Source: Anastrepha obliqua (taxonomy: Eukaryota; Arthropoda; Insecta; Diptera; Tephritidae). Taken from it: a stretch of DNA of 64,000 nucleotides. Within the stretch, counting starts at the first letter, position 1. Each line of letters starts with the position of its first letter. Of the stretch, positions 34,106 to 45,640 are shown piece after piece. The notes beneath the pieces are model-generated. The model did no database searches. It saw only the letters and a list, made by a program, of their open reading frames with translations, and had not been told where the DNA came from. The translations under genes were made by a program, and so were the position numbers. The DNA is taken from the NCBI RefSeq assembly GCF_027943255.1, contig NC_072896.1, forward strand, positions 45,038,501 to 45,102,500, in the 5' to 3' direction.

Positions 34106-36530
34106 ACTAGCAAACCCGGCCCCCTTCGCTGGGCACACTAAAATAGAATAGATATGGTTTAGAACAGAAAATATATGATTTTCATATTATTTATTTCTTT
34201 ATTCTTTATTCAAGCGCTTTGGCATAAACAATATTTTTTGTTTTTCTATTTGTTTTTGAGTAAATATAAAATATAAATTGAAAATCAGGAAAAAAGAAGA
34301 TTGTTTTTAAATGTCAAATCAACGCATATGAATAAACAATCGTCTTTTTTCCTGATCATCCATGAATTTTTCGTTTCAATTTATATGTTTTATTAAGCAT
34401 TGTAGCTTTTTTAACCATTATCCATTTATATTTTTCAAAAAAAAAAACGAAAAAATTTTTTTTTTCACGAACACATAATTTCATTCGGATTTCACATTAA
34501 ATTCTCAAATTTCGTAAGAAATTATTCACTGTTCCAAAATCCACTCCAAAAAAATTCACAAACAATTTTTACATGTTGCACTTACGTTTTTTCCTTATGG
34601 CATCCAAATCAGAAAGAAATATAGACCCATTGTAACTCACACTGTCAATTTGACAGTTCAGTTCCGCCCCAAGCGTTAAAAAAGTAACCGACATTATGGA
34701 TGGTTCAAAAGAACGGTGTACCCGTTGCCAGTGCTCCGAATTACAACCAAACTTTACGAAACCCATTTTCAATACTTACTTAACAATGTGCGTAAGTTTG
34801 GTTTAATTCGGTGCAAAGACACGGCGGGTCCACGTTTTGGCATATATTTCGAGACCCTAGTCATCAATAGGTATGAAAATTACCCCGTATTAAAGCACTT
34901 ATCAACAGCTTTCATTTGATACCCATATTGTACATACACAACCAAAGGTTACCCGGGTCCACGTTTTGACCTATATCTCGAGACCCCAGTCACGGAGCGG
35001 CATGAAAAATACTCTGTACTAAAGCATTCCCCAACAGCTTCAATTTGATATCCATATTGTACAAACACATTCTAGGCTCCACGTTTTGGTCTCTATCTCG
35101 AGACCCTAGTCACGGAGTGGCATGAAAAATACTCTGAACTAAAGCATTCACCAACAGCTTCCATTTGATACCCATATTGTACATACACATCCGAAGGTTA
35201 CCCGGGTCCACGTTTTGACCTATATCTCGAGACCCTATCTACCAATAGGTATTCAAACTATACGGAAATCATCTTCAATATCTACTTTACAATGTGTGTA
35301 AGTTTGGTTTAATTCGGTTCAAAGACACGGCGGTTCCACGTTTTGGCATATATTTCGAGACCCTAGTCATCAATAGGTATGAAAATTACCCCGTATTAAA
35401 GCACTTATCAACAGCTTTCATTTGATATCCATATTGTACAAACACATTCTAGGGTCCACGTTTTGGTCTCTATCTCGAGACCCTAGTCACGGAGCGGATG
35501 GAAATACTCTGAACTAAAGCATTCACCAACAGCTTCCATTTGATACCCATATTGTACATACACATCCGAAGGTTACCCGGGTCCACGTTTTGACCTATAT
35601 CTCGAGACCCTATCTACCAATAGGAATCCAAACTATACGGAAACCATCTTCAATACCTCCTTAACAATGTGTGTAAGTTTGGTTTAATTCGGTGCAAAGA
35701 CACGGCGGGTCCACGTTTTGGCATATATTTCCAGACCTTAGTCATCAATAGGTATGAAAATTACCCCGTATTAAAGCACTTATCAACAGCTTTCATTTGA
35801 TACCCATATTGTACATACACATCCGAAGGTTACCCGGGTCCACGTTTTGACCTATATCTCGAGACCCTATCTACCAATAGGTATCCAAACTATACGGAAA
35901 CCATCTTCAATACCTCCTTAACAATGTGTGTAAGTTTGGTTTAATTCGGTGCAAAGACACGGCGGGTCCACGTTTTGGCATATATTTCCAGACCCTAGTC
36001 ATCAATAGGTATGAAAATTACCCCGTATTAAAGCACTTATCAACAGCTTTCATTTGATACCCCTATTGTACATACACAACCAAAGGTTACCCGGGTCCAC
36101 GTTTTGACCTATATCTCGAGACCCCAGTCACGGAGCGGCATGAAAAATACTCTGTACTAAAGCATTCACCAACAGCTTCAATTTGATACCCATATTGTAC
36201 ATACACATCCGAAGGTTACCTGGGTCCACGTTTTGACCTATATCTCGAGACCCCAGTCACGGAGCGGCATGAAAAATACTCTGTACTAAAGCATTCACCA
36301 ACAGCTTTCATTTGATACCCATATTGTACATACACGTCCGAAGGTTACCCGGGTCCACGTTTTGACCTATATCTCGAGCCCTATTTCCAAAATAAAATAT
36401 AATCCATGTTACTCGTGGATAATGTAGCTTTCGAATGGTGAAAGAATTTTTAAAATCGGTCCAGTAGTTTTTGAGCCTATTCGTAACAAACAAACAAACA
36501 AAGTTTTCCTCTTTATAATATTAGTATAGA
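34106..36530 (-). mobile_element. Helitron-like non-autonomous element carrying a tandem array
   Basis: Read on the minus strand the unit begins CTATACTAATATTATAAAGA near 36530, with a run of GTTTGTTTGTTTGTTACG just inside. It ends GGGGGCCGGGTTTGCTAGT at 34106. A small GCCC/GGGC hairpin potential sits upstream of the terminal CTAGT. These ends recall Helitron-type repeats that are very common in insects, and CTAGT fits the CTRRT rule. No Rep/helicase is encoded. The interior contains a 13-copy minisatellite. Class assignment is an inference; the precise 5' end and host-site rule were not confirmed. Confidence 0.5.
34829..36380. repeat. 13-copy tandem array, unit about 128 bp
   Basis: The word TCCACGTTTTG recurs at 34829, 34958, 35078, 35207, 35335, 35455, 35582, 35710, 35839, 35967, 36096, 36225 and 36354. 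Spacings are 120-129 bp. Three unit variants can be told apart by the bases after the word (GCATATATTTC, ACCTATATCTC and GTCTCTATCTC). They alternate irregularly, and the last units are homogenised to one type. Each unit contains TCGAGACCC, CAACAGCTT and CCATATTGTACA blocks. There is no long ORF. Confidence 0.93.
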
Positions 36531-37185
36531 AAAATAATTTTTAAAATTATCAAAAAATAGCTAATAATCTCTTATTTTCCATATTTTTACTGCGGTTCAG
36601 GACTGAGAAAACTGAGAGTGAGAATGTTCCGTTTCAGCGAGTGCGAGAGAAAGGAATAAAATTCAAAAGGCGTACATCTCGCAGACTCTCAGCAAAGAGC
36701 GTCTCAACTGGATTGACACAATAATTTACAAAAAATATTGTTGTGCTCTAAAATGTATTGAGCCTTTAGGTGACTATAAAAATTTCATTTTGGTTTTACT
36801 AAAAAATGTCCTAATATACTTAGGATTAAGGCGGAGAAAACACCTAAAATTTTATACATGAATGTTTGCTTAGCGCCTCTCAGTCTTGTATCGATATCTA
36901 TCCGGTGCCGAAAATTTTAAACGCGCTTTTCTCGAAACTACATTTTTTAAGTCGCTCGGACTGATAACTCGAACAAATTTTGACCAATTCACTTGAAAAT
37001 TCAACTGTAAACTCACAATAATATTATATTTTTTTGATTACACATGTGAACATGTAGAGAATAATGGTTGAATTTTTTCAATTTATTACTTAGTTCATTC
37101 ATAATAAATAAAAAAAAAATTGTGTTAATATTTTCGTATGTTTTTTGTTTTATCAAAAGCATTTAAATTTCTATATTCTCTTCGA
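36530..37185. other. No recognisable gene
   Basis: This is AT-rich sequence with no motif, repeat boundary or RNA gene identified. Confidence 0.4.
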
Positions 37186-37570
37186 ATGACATCCTTAAAA
37201 CTATCCACCTTCATTCTTCCCACTTGAAAAAAAAGGATGAATGGTCTCAATTTAATCATCCATACACCCTTATAAATCCTGATTGTAAAAAATCCCTATT
37301 CCCAACTACCCTTCTCAAACACCAGATCACAACTTTCATGCGTCTGAGACTCGGTCATACTAAACTAACACACGAACATCTTCTCCTCGGCTCTCCTTCC
37401 CCGACTTGTGAGTTTTGTGGAGGGCATCTCTCCATCGAACACATCCTAGATCTCTGTCCAACACTAACCACCAAACGAACTACTGCATTTGGAACTATGG
37501 TACCATCCACTCTATTAAATAATGTTACTTTTGACAATGTGATTAAAGTATACAATTATATGAAATGTAC
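37185..37570 (+). pseudogene. I/Jockey-type LINE C-terminal end, cut by a transposon
   Basis: The frame 37224-37577 reads FMRLRLGHTKLTHEHLLLGS, then CEFCGGHLSIEHILDLC (C-x2-C-x7-H-x4-C), then TTKRTTAFGTMV and VTFDNVIKVYNYMK. This is the C-terminal zinc-binding domain of a LINE ORF2 from the I or Jockey group. It lacks RT. The frame stops where TACAGGGTAGGCCAAATAAG starts, which is the apparent left end of the DD41D element that follows. Confidence 0.75.
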
Positions 37571-38275
37571 AGGGTAGGCCAAATAAGACCTACTAATGTT
37601 AAGCACAAATAACTTTTTTATTCTTTGACATATTTATTTTTCTCTTTTTGTAGGTTATGATTGAATTGTTGGAAATTTATTATGGAACCCTACCGCAAGA
37701 CCACCGACAACGACTACAATAGCCTATTCGTTTTACACAATTAGCCACACAAATTGATTTTTTAAATAATAATGTTTTGATGTCGGATGAAGCGCATTTC
37801 CATTTAAATGGTTATGTCAACAAACAAAACCTTAGATTGTGAAGGGCAACACACCAACATCAGTCGCACCCATATTTCTTCGAAAATTAGGATGAAACGC
37901 CAGAATCGATTTCAGGAGCTTCTTACAGAACATTGATTGAAAACTTTTTGCGGCCAATGGCGGAGCAGTATCCTAATTTGTGGTTTCAACAAGATGGAGC
38001 AACTGCGCATACTACTAGGCAAACTATGGACCTGCTGCGTAAAATTTTTGGCGAACGTCTGATTTCCAAAAATTCAGATTTCCATTGGCCACCTCGTTCG
38101 CCAGATTTGACTCCGCCCGAGTTCTTTTATGGGGATATTTAAAAGACAAAGTGAATCTTAATAAACCAGAGACTATTAGATAGCTGAAACAAAATATTCG
38201 AGACGAAATACTTGCAGCTCTTCCTTTAAGGAATATATCTCCATGTAGACTTGAAACATTGGGTAACTTGTTAAT
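37570..38275 (+). mobile_element. DD41D transposon, internally deleted and mutated
   Basis: The apparent left end is CAGGGTAGGCCAAATAAG after a TA. The N-terminal HTH survives only as VMIELLEIYYG. Then LMSDEAHFHLNGYVNKQN supplies the first Asp, and after shifts LIENFLRPMAEQYPNLWFQQ leads to DGATAHTTRQTMDLL (second Asp). Forty-one residues on, the third acidic position is Glu (LTPPEFF) where relatives have Asp. A one-base loss just after it shifts the frame to a stop at about 38142, and GYLKDKVNLNKPE continues in another frame. It is inactive. The right end was not clearly found. Confidence 0.78.
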
Positions 38276-38639
38276 ACTAAAAACGTTTAGTTTTGTCCGA
38301 CAAGCCGGATCAATAATAGTAGTTTTGCCGCACGACTTCGAAGCAGTTCCATCTGATAGTGTAGCCATAAGCAGAAATAATTTCAGGCTTCATGGCAACA
38401 TAAGAGGAACGGAATTTTGAGAAACGGAAACGTTCAGGAATCGCAAAGAGGAATTTAAATGCTAGAATTCCAACTAAAACAAGGCATTTCCTTAAAAGAT
38501 GCCGTGCAGAAACACTAAGCTTGTCTACCTGAAGATTTTCTAAAAAGCTAAAAACTTGAATAAGGAGGAAAAACGTCCTTCTCCCTTCTGCAAATGTTTT
38601 GCAAACTTCGATACCTTAGACAACTCCTTTAAATAGGAT

Positions 38640-39070
38640 ATATCAAGTAATGGTCACTGGTACAAATAAAAAAATCGGATGTGAAACATTTTGATGTTTA
38701 AAAATACGAGAGTTGCCTTTTACCTAATTGGCCCAATAATGAAAATATTGCAAAATAATAATGAAAATGGCTTTATTCTTTCTCCAAATATTCTGCATTC
38801 GCTTGAACTCATTTTCAAACCACTTTTGCCCCTTAGAAGTGGACAACTCCAAAACGCGCTGTTTAAAAGCTCCATCAGCTCCTTCAGGCGTTCAAAAACG
38901 GTGACCCCATACTTTTTTCTTGATCTTCTGGAACAAAAAGAAATCTTTAAATACCAAATCAGGGCTGTAAGGTGGGTGACCAATTAATTCGTTCTTTTGA
39001 GTGCTCAAAAACTCTCTTCTTATATGTGAGAGCTCGCATTGTCTAGGCGGTTGTTTTCCTTAATTTCCCG
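38640..39070 (-). mobile_element. Mariner C-terminal fragment (minus strand)
   Basis: On the minus strand, about 39045-38960 reads RLDNASSHIRREFLSTQKNE, GHPPYSPDLVFKDFFLFQ, then KIKKKVWGHRF in a shifted frame, and near the end ECRIFGERIKPFSL (normally CIDVNGEYFEK). These are the second and third Asp regions and the tail of a DD34D-type mariner, with about three codons lost between the two Asp. The N-terminal half is missing. Confidence 0.72.
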
Positions 39071-40792
39071 AAAACTTCTGAGAAACAAATAGTTGTGTAC
39101 CACTCACAATTTATAATTTTAAGTTCCTCTAGTGGAAAGTTGCGAAATGACTAGATTTTCTGAAAAAACAGCCGCCCTTTTGCTATGAGGTGCTTCTTCC
39201 GTGACAAATTTTTGGTGGATTAAGCTCGTTTGGTACATCTATACTGTCGATTGCTGTTTTGTAACAAGATCAAGCTTTGATTTACCGAGGATTTCTGAGG
39301 CGAAATATTATTTCTATTCAAGACCTCAAGCCCCTCCAAAATATGTATATAGCTTTCTGATATTTGAACAATTTACAGTATTTTTGGAAATCATTTTTCT
39401 ATGCTACAAGTAGGTTTTGAAATTGATCTCAATTTATAAGAACATTTTAAACCATATGGTATATTTCTGTCATTACACTTCTTTTTAACCATTTTTTATA
39501 CAAAAAAAATTTAGAAAATTGGATGCTGGTGGGTATACAAAGAACTCGGCCACAGTTAAAAAGAAAAAAGGAAAAACCGAGAGTCTCTTACTTGACAAAA
39601 GATGCAGCACAGATGAAATTAAAGAAACGAAAGTAATCAAAGTTGTGTCAGATAGCCTACCTACCTAGAAGTGGTAAAGGTGGAAGAGACAGTCGGTCTT
39701 TAAACCAACTCACTTAGAGCGTTGTCCATCCATCGTGATACCACAATAGCAGTTCACCTATCAATAGCTAAAACCAAAAAGAGAAACACTAAAGTAATAT
39801 CCTGACTCGGAAAAAGCGACATACTATATATGAGGATTAGAATGGTAGTCATACAGAGTTATGGATATTTGGTTCTTTATGGTTTCGAGTTCGCTGATGG
39901 CTTTAAATTTTTACCCGAATTTTTGACTAAATGGTTCAGCTCAAAAAGGTATTTTCAATTGGCACTTCGAAATCTGTGTAAATATAAAAGCTCAGCGAGG
40001 TATTAATTAAAAATGGTAAATCGAATTCCCAATAAATAAAAATAAAAAAATATAATATATTATATAAATCGATTTCCCACTGAATAAAAAAAAATAATTT
40101 CAAAAACTTCGGCAGATCTTCAGCATACAATCGTTTACCTTAAAATCTTCTGGAATAGTCAATTTTCTTGCCTACACTTGTTGTTGTTTCGGGCCTTTGC
40201 CTCACTGCAAAATGGCTTAATGTCATTCACATACTTGGAATATTGTTGAAATTTGAAGAAATTAGAAAAATATTTATCTCATTTGAAAATGTAAAACCTA
40301 GATAACTAAATTTGCACAATCATGACATAGCAAAAATAAAAAATAAAAATAAAAAAGATTAAAATATTAAAAAAACCCAACATTTCAAAAGTGTATGCTC
40401 AAACCGCCAATTTGGGAGTCAATGATCTTATGAAGATGATGACAGTGGGAAAACATTGACAGTTTGGCAGCGTACATTGCGACAGTGAATGCGACTGTCA
40501 ACTTGGCTGATGTCAACATTGAAGGCAATTCAAAAGGAATGACAAGTTGAGGAGCTGTCTTATGAAAAAGATGATGGCGTTGTGTTGTTCGGTAATAACC
40601 GACTAATTCAATTAAGCGAGCCAACGGCAAATACATAAATATTCAGCGACAAATAGCTGAGCAAAAGGAATATCACGGGGGAAAGGGGAGGAAAGGGGTA
40701 TGGAAGGGTCAACAAAATATACACATCTACTGACGGCAGAGTAATTTAGCGATGGCTTGTTAAAAGTGGCAGATATACAAATGTGTATGTAG

Positions 40793-40824
<32 letters not shown>

Positions 40825-41330
40825 ATACTGACAAGTTGAAGATAATGGATATATTCATTGTCAGCATGCAACCAAATGTATGAACATATAAGGCAAGCAT
40901 ACAAATTTATCTACCTTCAACGAATAAACAGAATAATATAATTGGCAATAATTAAATGATACTTTGCCATAACAAATGCTTGAATAGAGCGATTTTCATT
41001 AAGGCGGGTCGATTTGTAATGAATAAATGACATTTACACACTGTGCACTGAAAATGAGAAAATTAATACAAGAATTCATAAGAATTATTCCTACGCCAAG
41101 AGATATTTTCATATCACATGCAATTTTGGGGGAAACTTCTTAGACGTCGATGGACGAGCGAGAATGGAGAGTAAAATTTCAAGGCCATGCAACGTTTTGG
41201 GCATTTTTGTTCCGCGAGAGAGAAAAAAGATATAACGTAGACGAAAAGGAGAGAGAGAGCGCTATACCTTATATATCTTAGATACACTTTAGGCTATTTT
41301 TCCTGAGTTTTTCCTTGTGGTTGCTAATTT
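39070..41330. other. Unassigned AT-rich DNA with a GT microsatellite
   Basis: No gene was recognised. A (GT)n run occupies about 40793-40822. A segment near 39660-39740 (GTGGTAAAGGTGGAAGAGAC to CGTGATACCACAA) resembles 16120-16185 and may be an old LINE end. An A-rich GAAAAAAGA/GAGAGAGAGA tract precedes the tandem duplication at 41331. Confidence 0.45.
40793..40822. repeat. (GT)n microsatellite
   Basis: This is about 15 uninterrupted GT dinucleotides. Confidence 0.95.
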
Positions 41331-41576
41331 CTAGTGAGAAATAACACTGCCTACTTTTTGGCGCTTGTTTGTTGGCGCAAACTTGTGGGAAATATATATT
41401 TGGTGCCAACTTTTTGGCGTTATATTTCCTTAATGCCTTGTGGTTGCAAATTACTAGTGAGAAATAACACTGTCTACTTTTTGGCGCTTGTTTGTTGGCG
41501 CAAACTTGTGGGAAATATATATTTGGTGCCAACTTTTTGGCGTTATATTTCCTTGGTGCCTACTGTTTGGGGCGGT
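41331..41576 (+). repeat. 123-bp tandem direct duplication with open frames
   Basis: Copy 1 (41331-41453) and copy 2 (41454-41576) both start CTAGTGAGAAATAACACTG and differ at only a few positions until copy 2 diverges near its end. A partial earlier copy (CCTTGTGGTTGCTAATTT) lies just upstream. The period is 41 codons, so a stop-free frame stays open through both copies. This produces a 228-codon frame on the plus strand to 42020 and an 84-codon frame on the minus strand, each with an internal protein repeat. I see no domain, and codon use looks like non-coding TTGG-rich sequence. It could be an LTR or 5' UTR of an unrecognised retroelement, or a young minisatellite. Confidence 0.85.
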
Positions 41577-42940
41577 TTTTGGTCCCATGTTTTTTGGGGC
41601 CTACTTTTTGGCGCTTATTTCCGTTTCCTGGCTAGTGCTGGTGCGTACTATAAAGTGCTATCCATTCCGACGTCGAATTTATTGGTATTGCCTTGCGGTA
41701 AATTGTGCCGTTGCTACGGTCCTGGAATCGCTGCGTTTGTGCGGGTGATAAACGCTCAGAGTAGTGCGTGTTGTTGCCACGGTTTGTGTCCGGCGTTTAC
41801 CTACACCGGTCGACCCTTCTCCGCTTTTTGTAAATTTTGTCTATTTGTATTCTCTGTAAATGTTGTGAATTTATTTAGATATATAATCTTTCTCTCTCTC
41901 TCTCATTTATTCTCTCTCGGGTCTCCCCCTCTTTCTTTGTCTGCCTTGAAAGTTTCACTTCCCGTTATGTGTACTACGCTACACGTACTTTTTTTGTATC
42001 AAAAATTGACTGATGATTAAACTTTTTGCTCAGTCAATGCTAGTGATGATGAACATGAAAATTCATTGGTAGACATAGGCCGTATCGCCGGAGCAGATAA
42101 CTACTGATTCTAGTGCTACTGCCCCAATGCCACAAAATGTGTTCCAAAGGGCACCCCAAGCTGCGATGCTTCCATGGGATTGGAGAGCATGCGAAAGAGC
42201 TAAATATAGGATCACTGAGTTTGCTGACTGCAGGTTACATTTAAAGTAGTCCTAGAGCCATCCTGGACTGTAAGGAAAATGTTGATGTAGTAATATGCCA
42301 TCGAAGTCTAAAATATAAGTACTTAGCTTGTTTTTTATTAAAATGGCTAAGAAAGTGCAATGTTGTGTAAGTTATCTCCAAAAATAAATATAGTCGCTCT
42401 GTGTACTTAAGAACCAATGTAAATACCACAAACACAATTCAGCCGTAAGATCAAGCGAAAAATAATTCTTACTAAGAGGTGCCTTTTTGAGCTTGTCGAT
42501 AAAAAAGTTCTGCAACTGAAATCGTCCTTCCTATTTTGTATGCATAGGCAATGAAGCTTCGGTGAACCGATCTTTGGCTTCACCACCCATGTGTGAACAA
42601 CGAGGGCTAATCTGCTTGCGAACACAATTGAAGGTCTATGCTCAGAAGTACCCCGCTGCACTTGGTAGGATTAATTGACCTGATTTCGTAGAAGAGACGA
42701 AAAACTTGCGAAGGTTTTTAGTTTTGGGGCAAATCGTCAAACGTTTTTAGATCTACATAAGAAATGGAAGATTGACCAAGCGTCTAGGTTTTCACTTTCA
42801 CTATCAAATTTGTATTGAAAGCAATCAGCAAATGACTCTCACACGTAAAGTTTAAGTTTAAGTTTATATTTTGCTAGATTTTGTATTCCACAAGCTCTTT
42901 TTAAATTTTGAACACACACTTTTTTGAATTCCTATACATT
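41576..42940. other. No confident gene; possible retroelement leader
   Basis: The 228-codon frame continues to 42020 through a CT-rich TCTCTCTC tract (41889-41905). Around 42030-42240 short frames could be a decayed gag-like segment, but no zinc knuckle or protease motif is visible. The rest is unassigned. Confidence 0.35.
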
Positions 42941-42944
42941 GGCC

Positions 42945-43185
42945 ATTGCGGAGCGTATAGCTGAATGGGTTGGTGCGTGACTCCGATTCGAGTCTCCGGG
43001 CATGAAACACCAAATGATAGAAAAAGTTTTTTTTAATAGCGGTCGCATCTCGGCAGGTATAGGCAAACCTCCGAATGTTGTTTTACCATAAAAAACCATC
43101 TGCCGTTCGGAGGCGGCGTAAAACTGTAGGTCCCTCCATTTATGGAACAACATCAAGACGCACAGATTGTCCCACCCTAATAAAT
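42945..43185 (+). mobile_element. tephritid-type SINE with good pol III boxes
   Basis: The head GGAGCGTATAGCTGAATGGG (A-box TAGCTGAATGG) and the B-box GATTCGAGTCTCC are followed by GAAACACCAAATGATAGAAA, TTTAATAGCGGTCGCATCTC, CAAACCTCCGAATGTTG and CCATCTGCCGTTCGGAGGCG. It ends in GTAGGTCCCTCCATTTATGG, AACATCAAGACGCACA and an AT-rich tail. It is among the better preserved copies of the family here. The head derives from a tRNA-like gene, but no acceptor stem is formed. Confidence 0.82.
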
Positions 43186-43320
43186 AAATACTTCTACATG
43201 TCTATAGATGAGTGCATGTATGTATGTTTGTAAATGAATTCGCTGCAAGTCAATTGTTTGGCCTTTCACATTTGACGAGATTGTGCGAGACGTGTGCATG
43301 TATGTAACTATTTGTATATA

Positions 43321-43375
43321 TGCATGTATGTATGTATGTATGTATGTATGTATGTATGTATGTAGGTATATATAT
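43321..43375. repeat. (TATG)n microsatellite
   Basis: This is about 12 TATG units following the SINE region, ending in GTAGGTATATATATG. Confidence 0.93.
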
Positions 43376-44600
43376 GCCACTCGTAAATCATTTTTAGCGA
43401 TGGCTGTGGCATTAGAATAATCCACAATGTAAGTAATAAAAATAATATTCAAACAAGAAAAATTTAGAACACAAAAACAATAGACAGGTTGAAAATAGAT
43501 GCAGTAGAACTTTGTGAAATTAATTTCTTATTTTTATATTTTGATTAAAATTTCAATTAAGTGAATGCTTACCCTCATTATTTTGATTGAAGTTAGTAAA
43601 TCTCACGATAATTATTCGGGGTTTTCGCAGATTAAAAGAAATTAATTTTTTTTAACGCTTGATTTGTTTTTATTTAGCAGTTTACTGTTATAATTTCATG
43701 CCATCAGACTACTAAAGGACGAAAACAAGTTAAAAAAAGCACAAATCAAATCTCTGGATATGCATTACAACTAAAAATAAATCTTTAGCAATAAATAAAT
43801 TGGGTCCATTAGTATCAAAAAACTTTTTGTATCTGCCGTTTTGTACCTGAATATCACAATTTTTAACAGCGTTTTGCAGTTTTTCTAATTTATGTCCAAG
43901 TTGATAGAAAATATTAAAAAAAAAATCATATAAAAATACATTTATCCTTAAGCGTCTGTAATGAAATTTAATGCCGCATATTTTTGTGGAGCCTTTGTAT
44001 CCAATATTTCCTCAGAGAGTGGATAATTTTGCCCCTTATTTTTAAAAATCGGAAAAATATTGTACTTGTAGCGTCAATGTAGGTTAAAATGTTTCGCAAA
44101 AATATTCCCCAAAAAATTTTAGACGGGCTCTTCTCGCACAAAAATAGTGTTGCACACTAGCGGACAGTAGCACATCATTACGAATAGTGAAGGAATACTT
44201 TCTTCTGTACTGCCTTACCAGCCAGTTGTATACAAATATTTTACAAACAGCGATCGACCCTCAGTTGTAAGTAAGAGCAACCTGCGATTTTTCAATTAAA
44301 AAACATCAATTAAGACGCATACAAATTGGAGTTGAAGCTTGGCCAAAGATGTGGATGTGGCGCCAATTACACTACTCAACAAATTTCCAAATTTCTCTAA
44401 TACACGAGTAAAATCCCGAGTAATTCCGGGTGGATATCAGTGCTATTGCCAGAAAATTTCAATGAAATTCAATCGGATGTGAATTACAGAACCAGCCTAT
44501 ATGATTTTATTTGAGGTCGCACTAAGTCATTATTATTTCTATCTTATTTCAGTTCCTTTCCTTTTAAATTCGATTTCCTTACAAACAGAAATACTCTTTG
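43375..44600. other. No recognisable gene
   Basis: This is AT-rich sequence with no motif or terminal repeat noticed. Confidence 0.4.
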
Positions 44601-45215
44601 GACTTTTATTTTGGGCTGACTGCATTGATCGGTAATCGGAGCAGATGGTAATCGGAATGTGCAATGCCTGGGGAATACGGCGGGTGGTGCTAGATTTACC
44701 AATTCAGCTCCTCCAAATATTTCTGAACCGATTTAGCAACATGTGGTCTGGCGTTGTCATGCAGCAAAATCAGTTTGTCATGTCTACCGTCCCATTTCGG
44801 CCGCCTTTTTTTGAGAGCTCGATTCAAACACATTGCAGTCGGTAACGATCGCCAGTGATAGTTTCAGATGGTTTAACACGTTGACTGCCGCGCCGGGCAA
44901 TGGGTGCCGGCGCATTGTTTTTGGTGTGGTGGTGATGCACACTTGCGGCGCTGTGTGATAACCAGCAAATTTCGCTCGGCAGTCAACGTGTTAAGGAGTT
45001 CATAATAGATGACACCTTTCCGATCCCACCAGATCGCGATCTTTATCACTCACATCGAAATTACCACTTCGGAAGCGTCGAAACCACTCTTTAAAAGTTG
45101 TATATGATGGATCGCGATTACCGTAAATATTTGTCAATATGCGACACGTTCGACGTACATAAAAAATAAGAACCCATATGTCATTGTCACCGCTTCCAAC
45201 TGCCATCTAGATGAA
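44600..45215 (-). mobile_element. Mariner remnant (minus strand) hosting a MITE
   Basis: On the minus strand, 45206-45000 reads a mariner N-terminal part (YTTFKEWFRRFRSGNFDVSD). After an internal deletion, the central part reads MNSLKPSETITGDRYRLQC once the 114-bp insertion at 44877-44990 is skipped. Then, in mixed frames, NGTVDMTN and an LLHDNA-like segment (second Asp, degraded), MLLNRF and an IPQALHIPITI region follow. The first catalytic Asp segment is absent. It is a defective copy. Confidence 0.75.
44877..44990. mobile_element. 114-bp MITE with 14-bp inverted repeats and TTAA duplication
   Basis: It starts CACGTTGACTGCCG and ends with the exact complement CGGCAGTCAACGTG. TTAA stands immediately outside each end (44873-44876 and 44991-44994). 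Removing the MITE plus one TTAA restores the mariner sequence around LKPSETITGD without a gap, so insertion into the mariner is direct evidence of transposition. Its GC content is clearly higher than its surroundings. The TTAA target suggests piggyBac-type mobilisation. Confidence 0.93.
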
Positions 45216-45640
45216 ATGTATACATTTATTTATTATCCATCAGCTGCATTATCAAATAATATGTACATATTAACAAAGGACATCAATTTTCTCGATTTGT
45301 ACGATTCCGAGATGTTCGGGATCTCGATATTGCAATAAGGTGAAACCGAAACTGGCCCCAGGATATAGATAGCAACACACGTATTCATTCATCAAGCGGT
45401 GGATTTTGTGTGAAAAATTTATGTTTTTGTATTTTGTTTTTAACTTTCAATGTATCCTGTTTCCCTAAACAACCAACGTTCAAACATATTCATATTCGCT
45501 CAAAAGTTAAAGTCAATGTTGCTTTTTGGTATGAAAAGAGATTTTTCTGTTTCCAATTCCAATGATTCGTAAGAAATTGCAGATTCCGAAAATCCAGGGA
45601 TTGTAGACTAAAAAATACATTCTTAGTATGAGTCATGGAT
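45215..45640. other. No recognisable gene
   Basis: This is unassigned AT-rich DNA between a mariner and a dispersed repeat. Confidence 0.4.

Noticed and set aside
34106..36530. CRISPR-like regular repeat array
   Set aside because: The units are contiguous tandem repeats of about 128 bp with no unique spacers, in a eukaryotic context.
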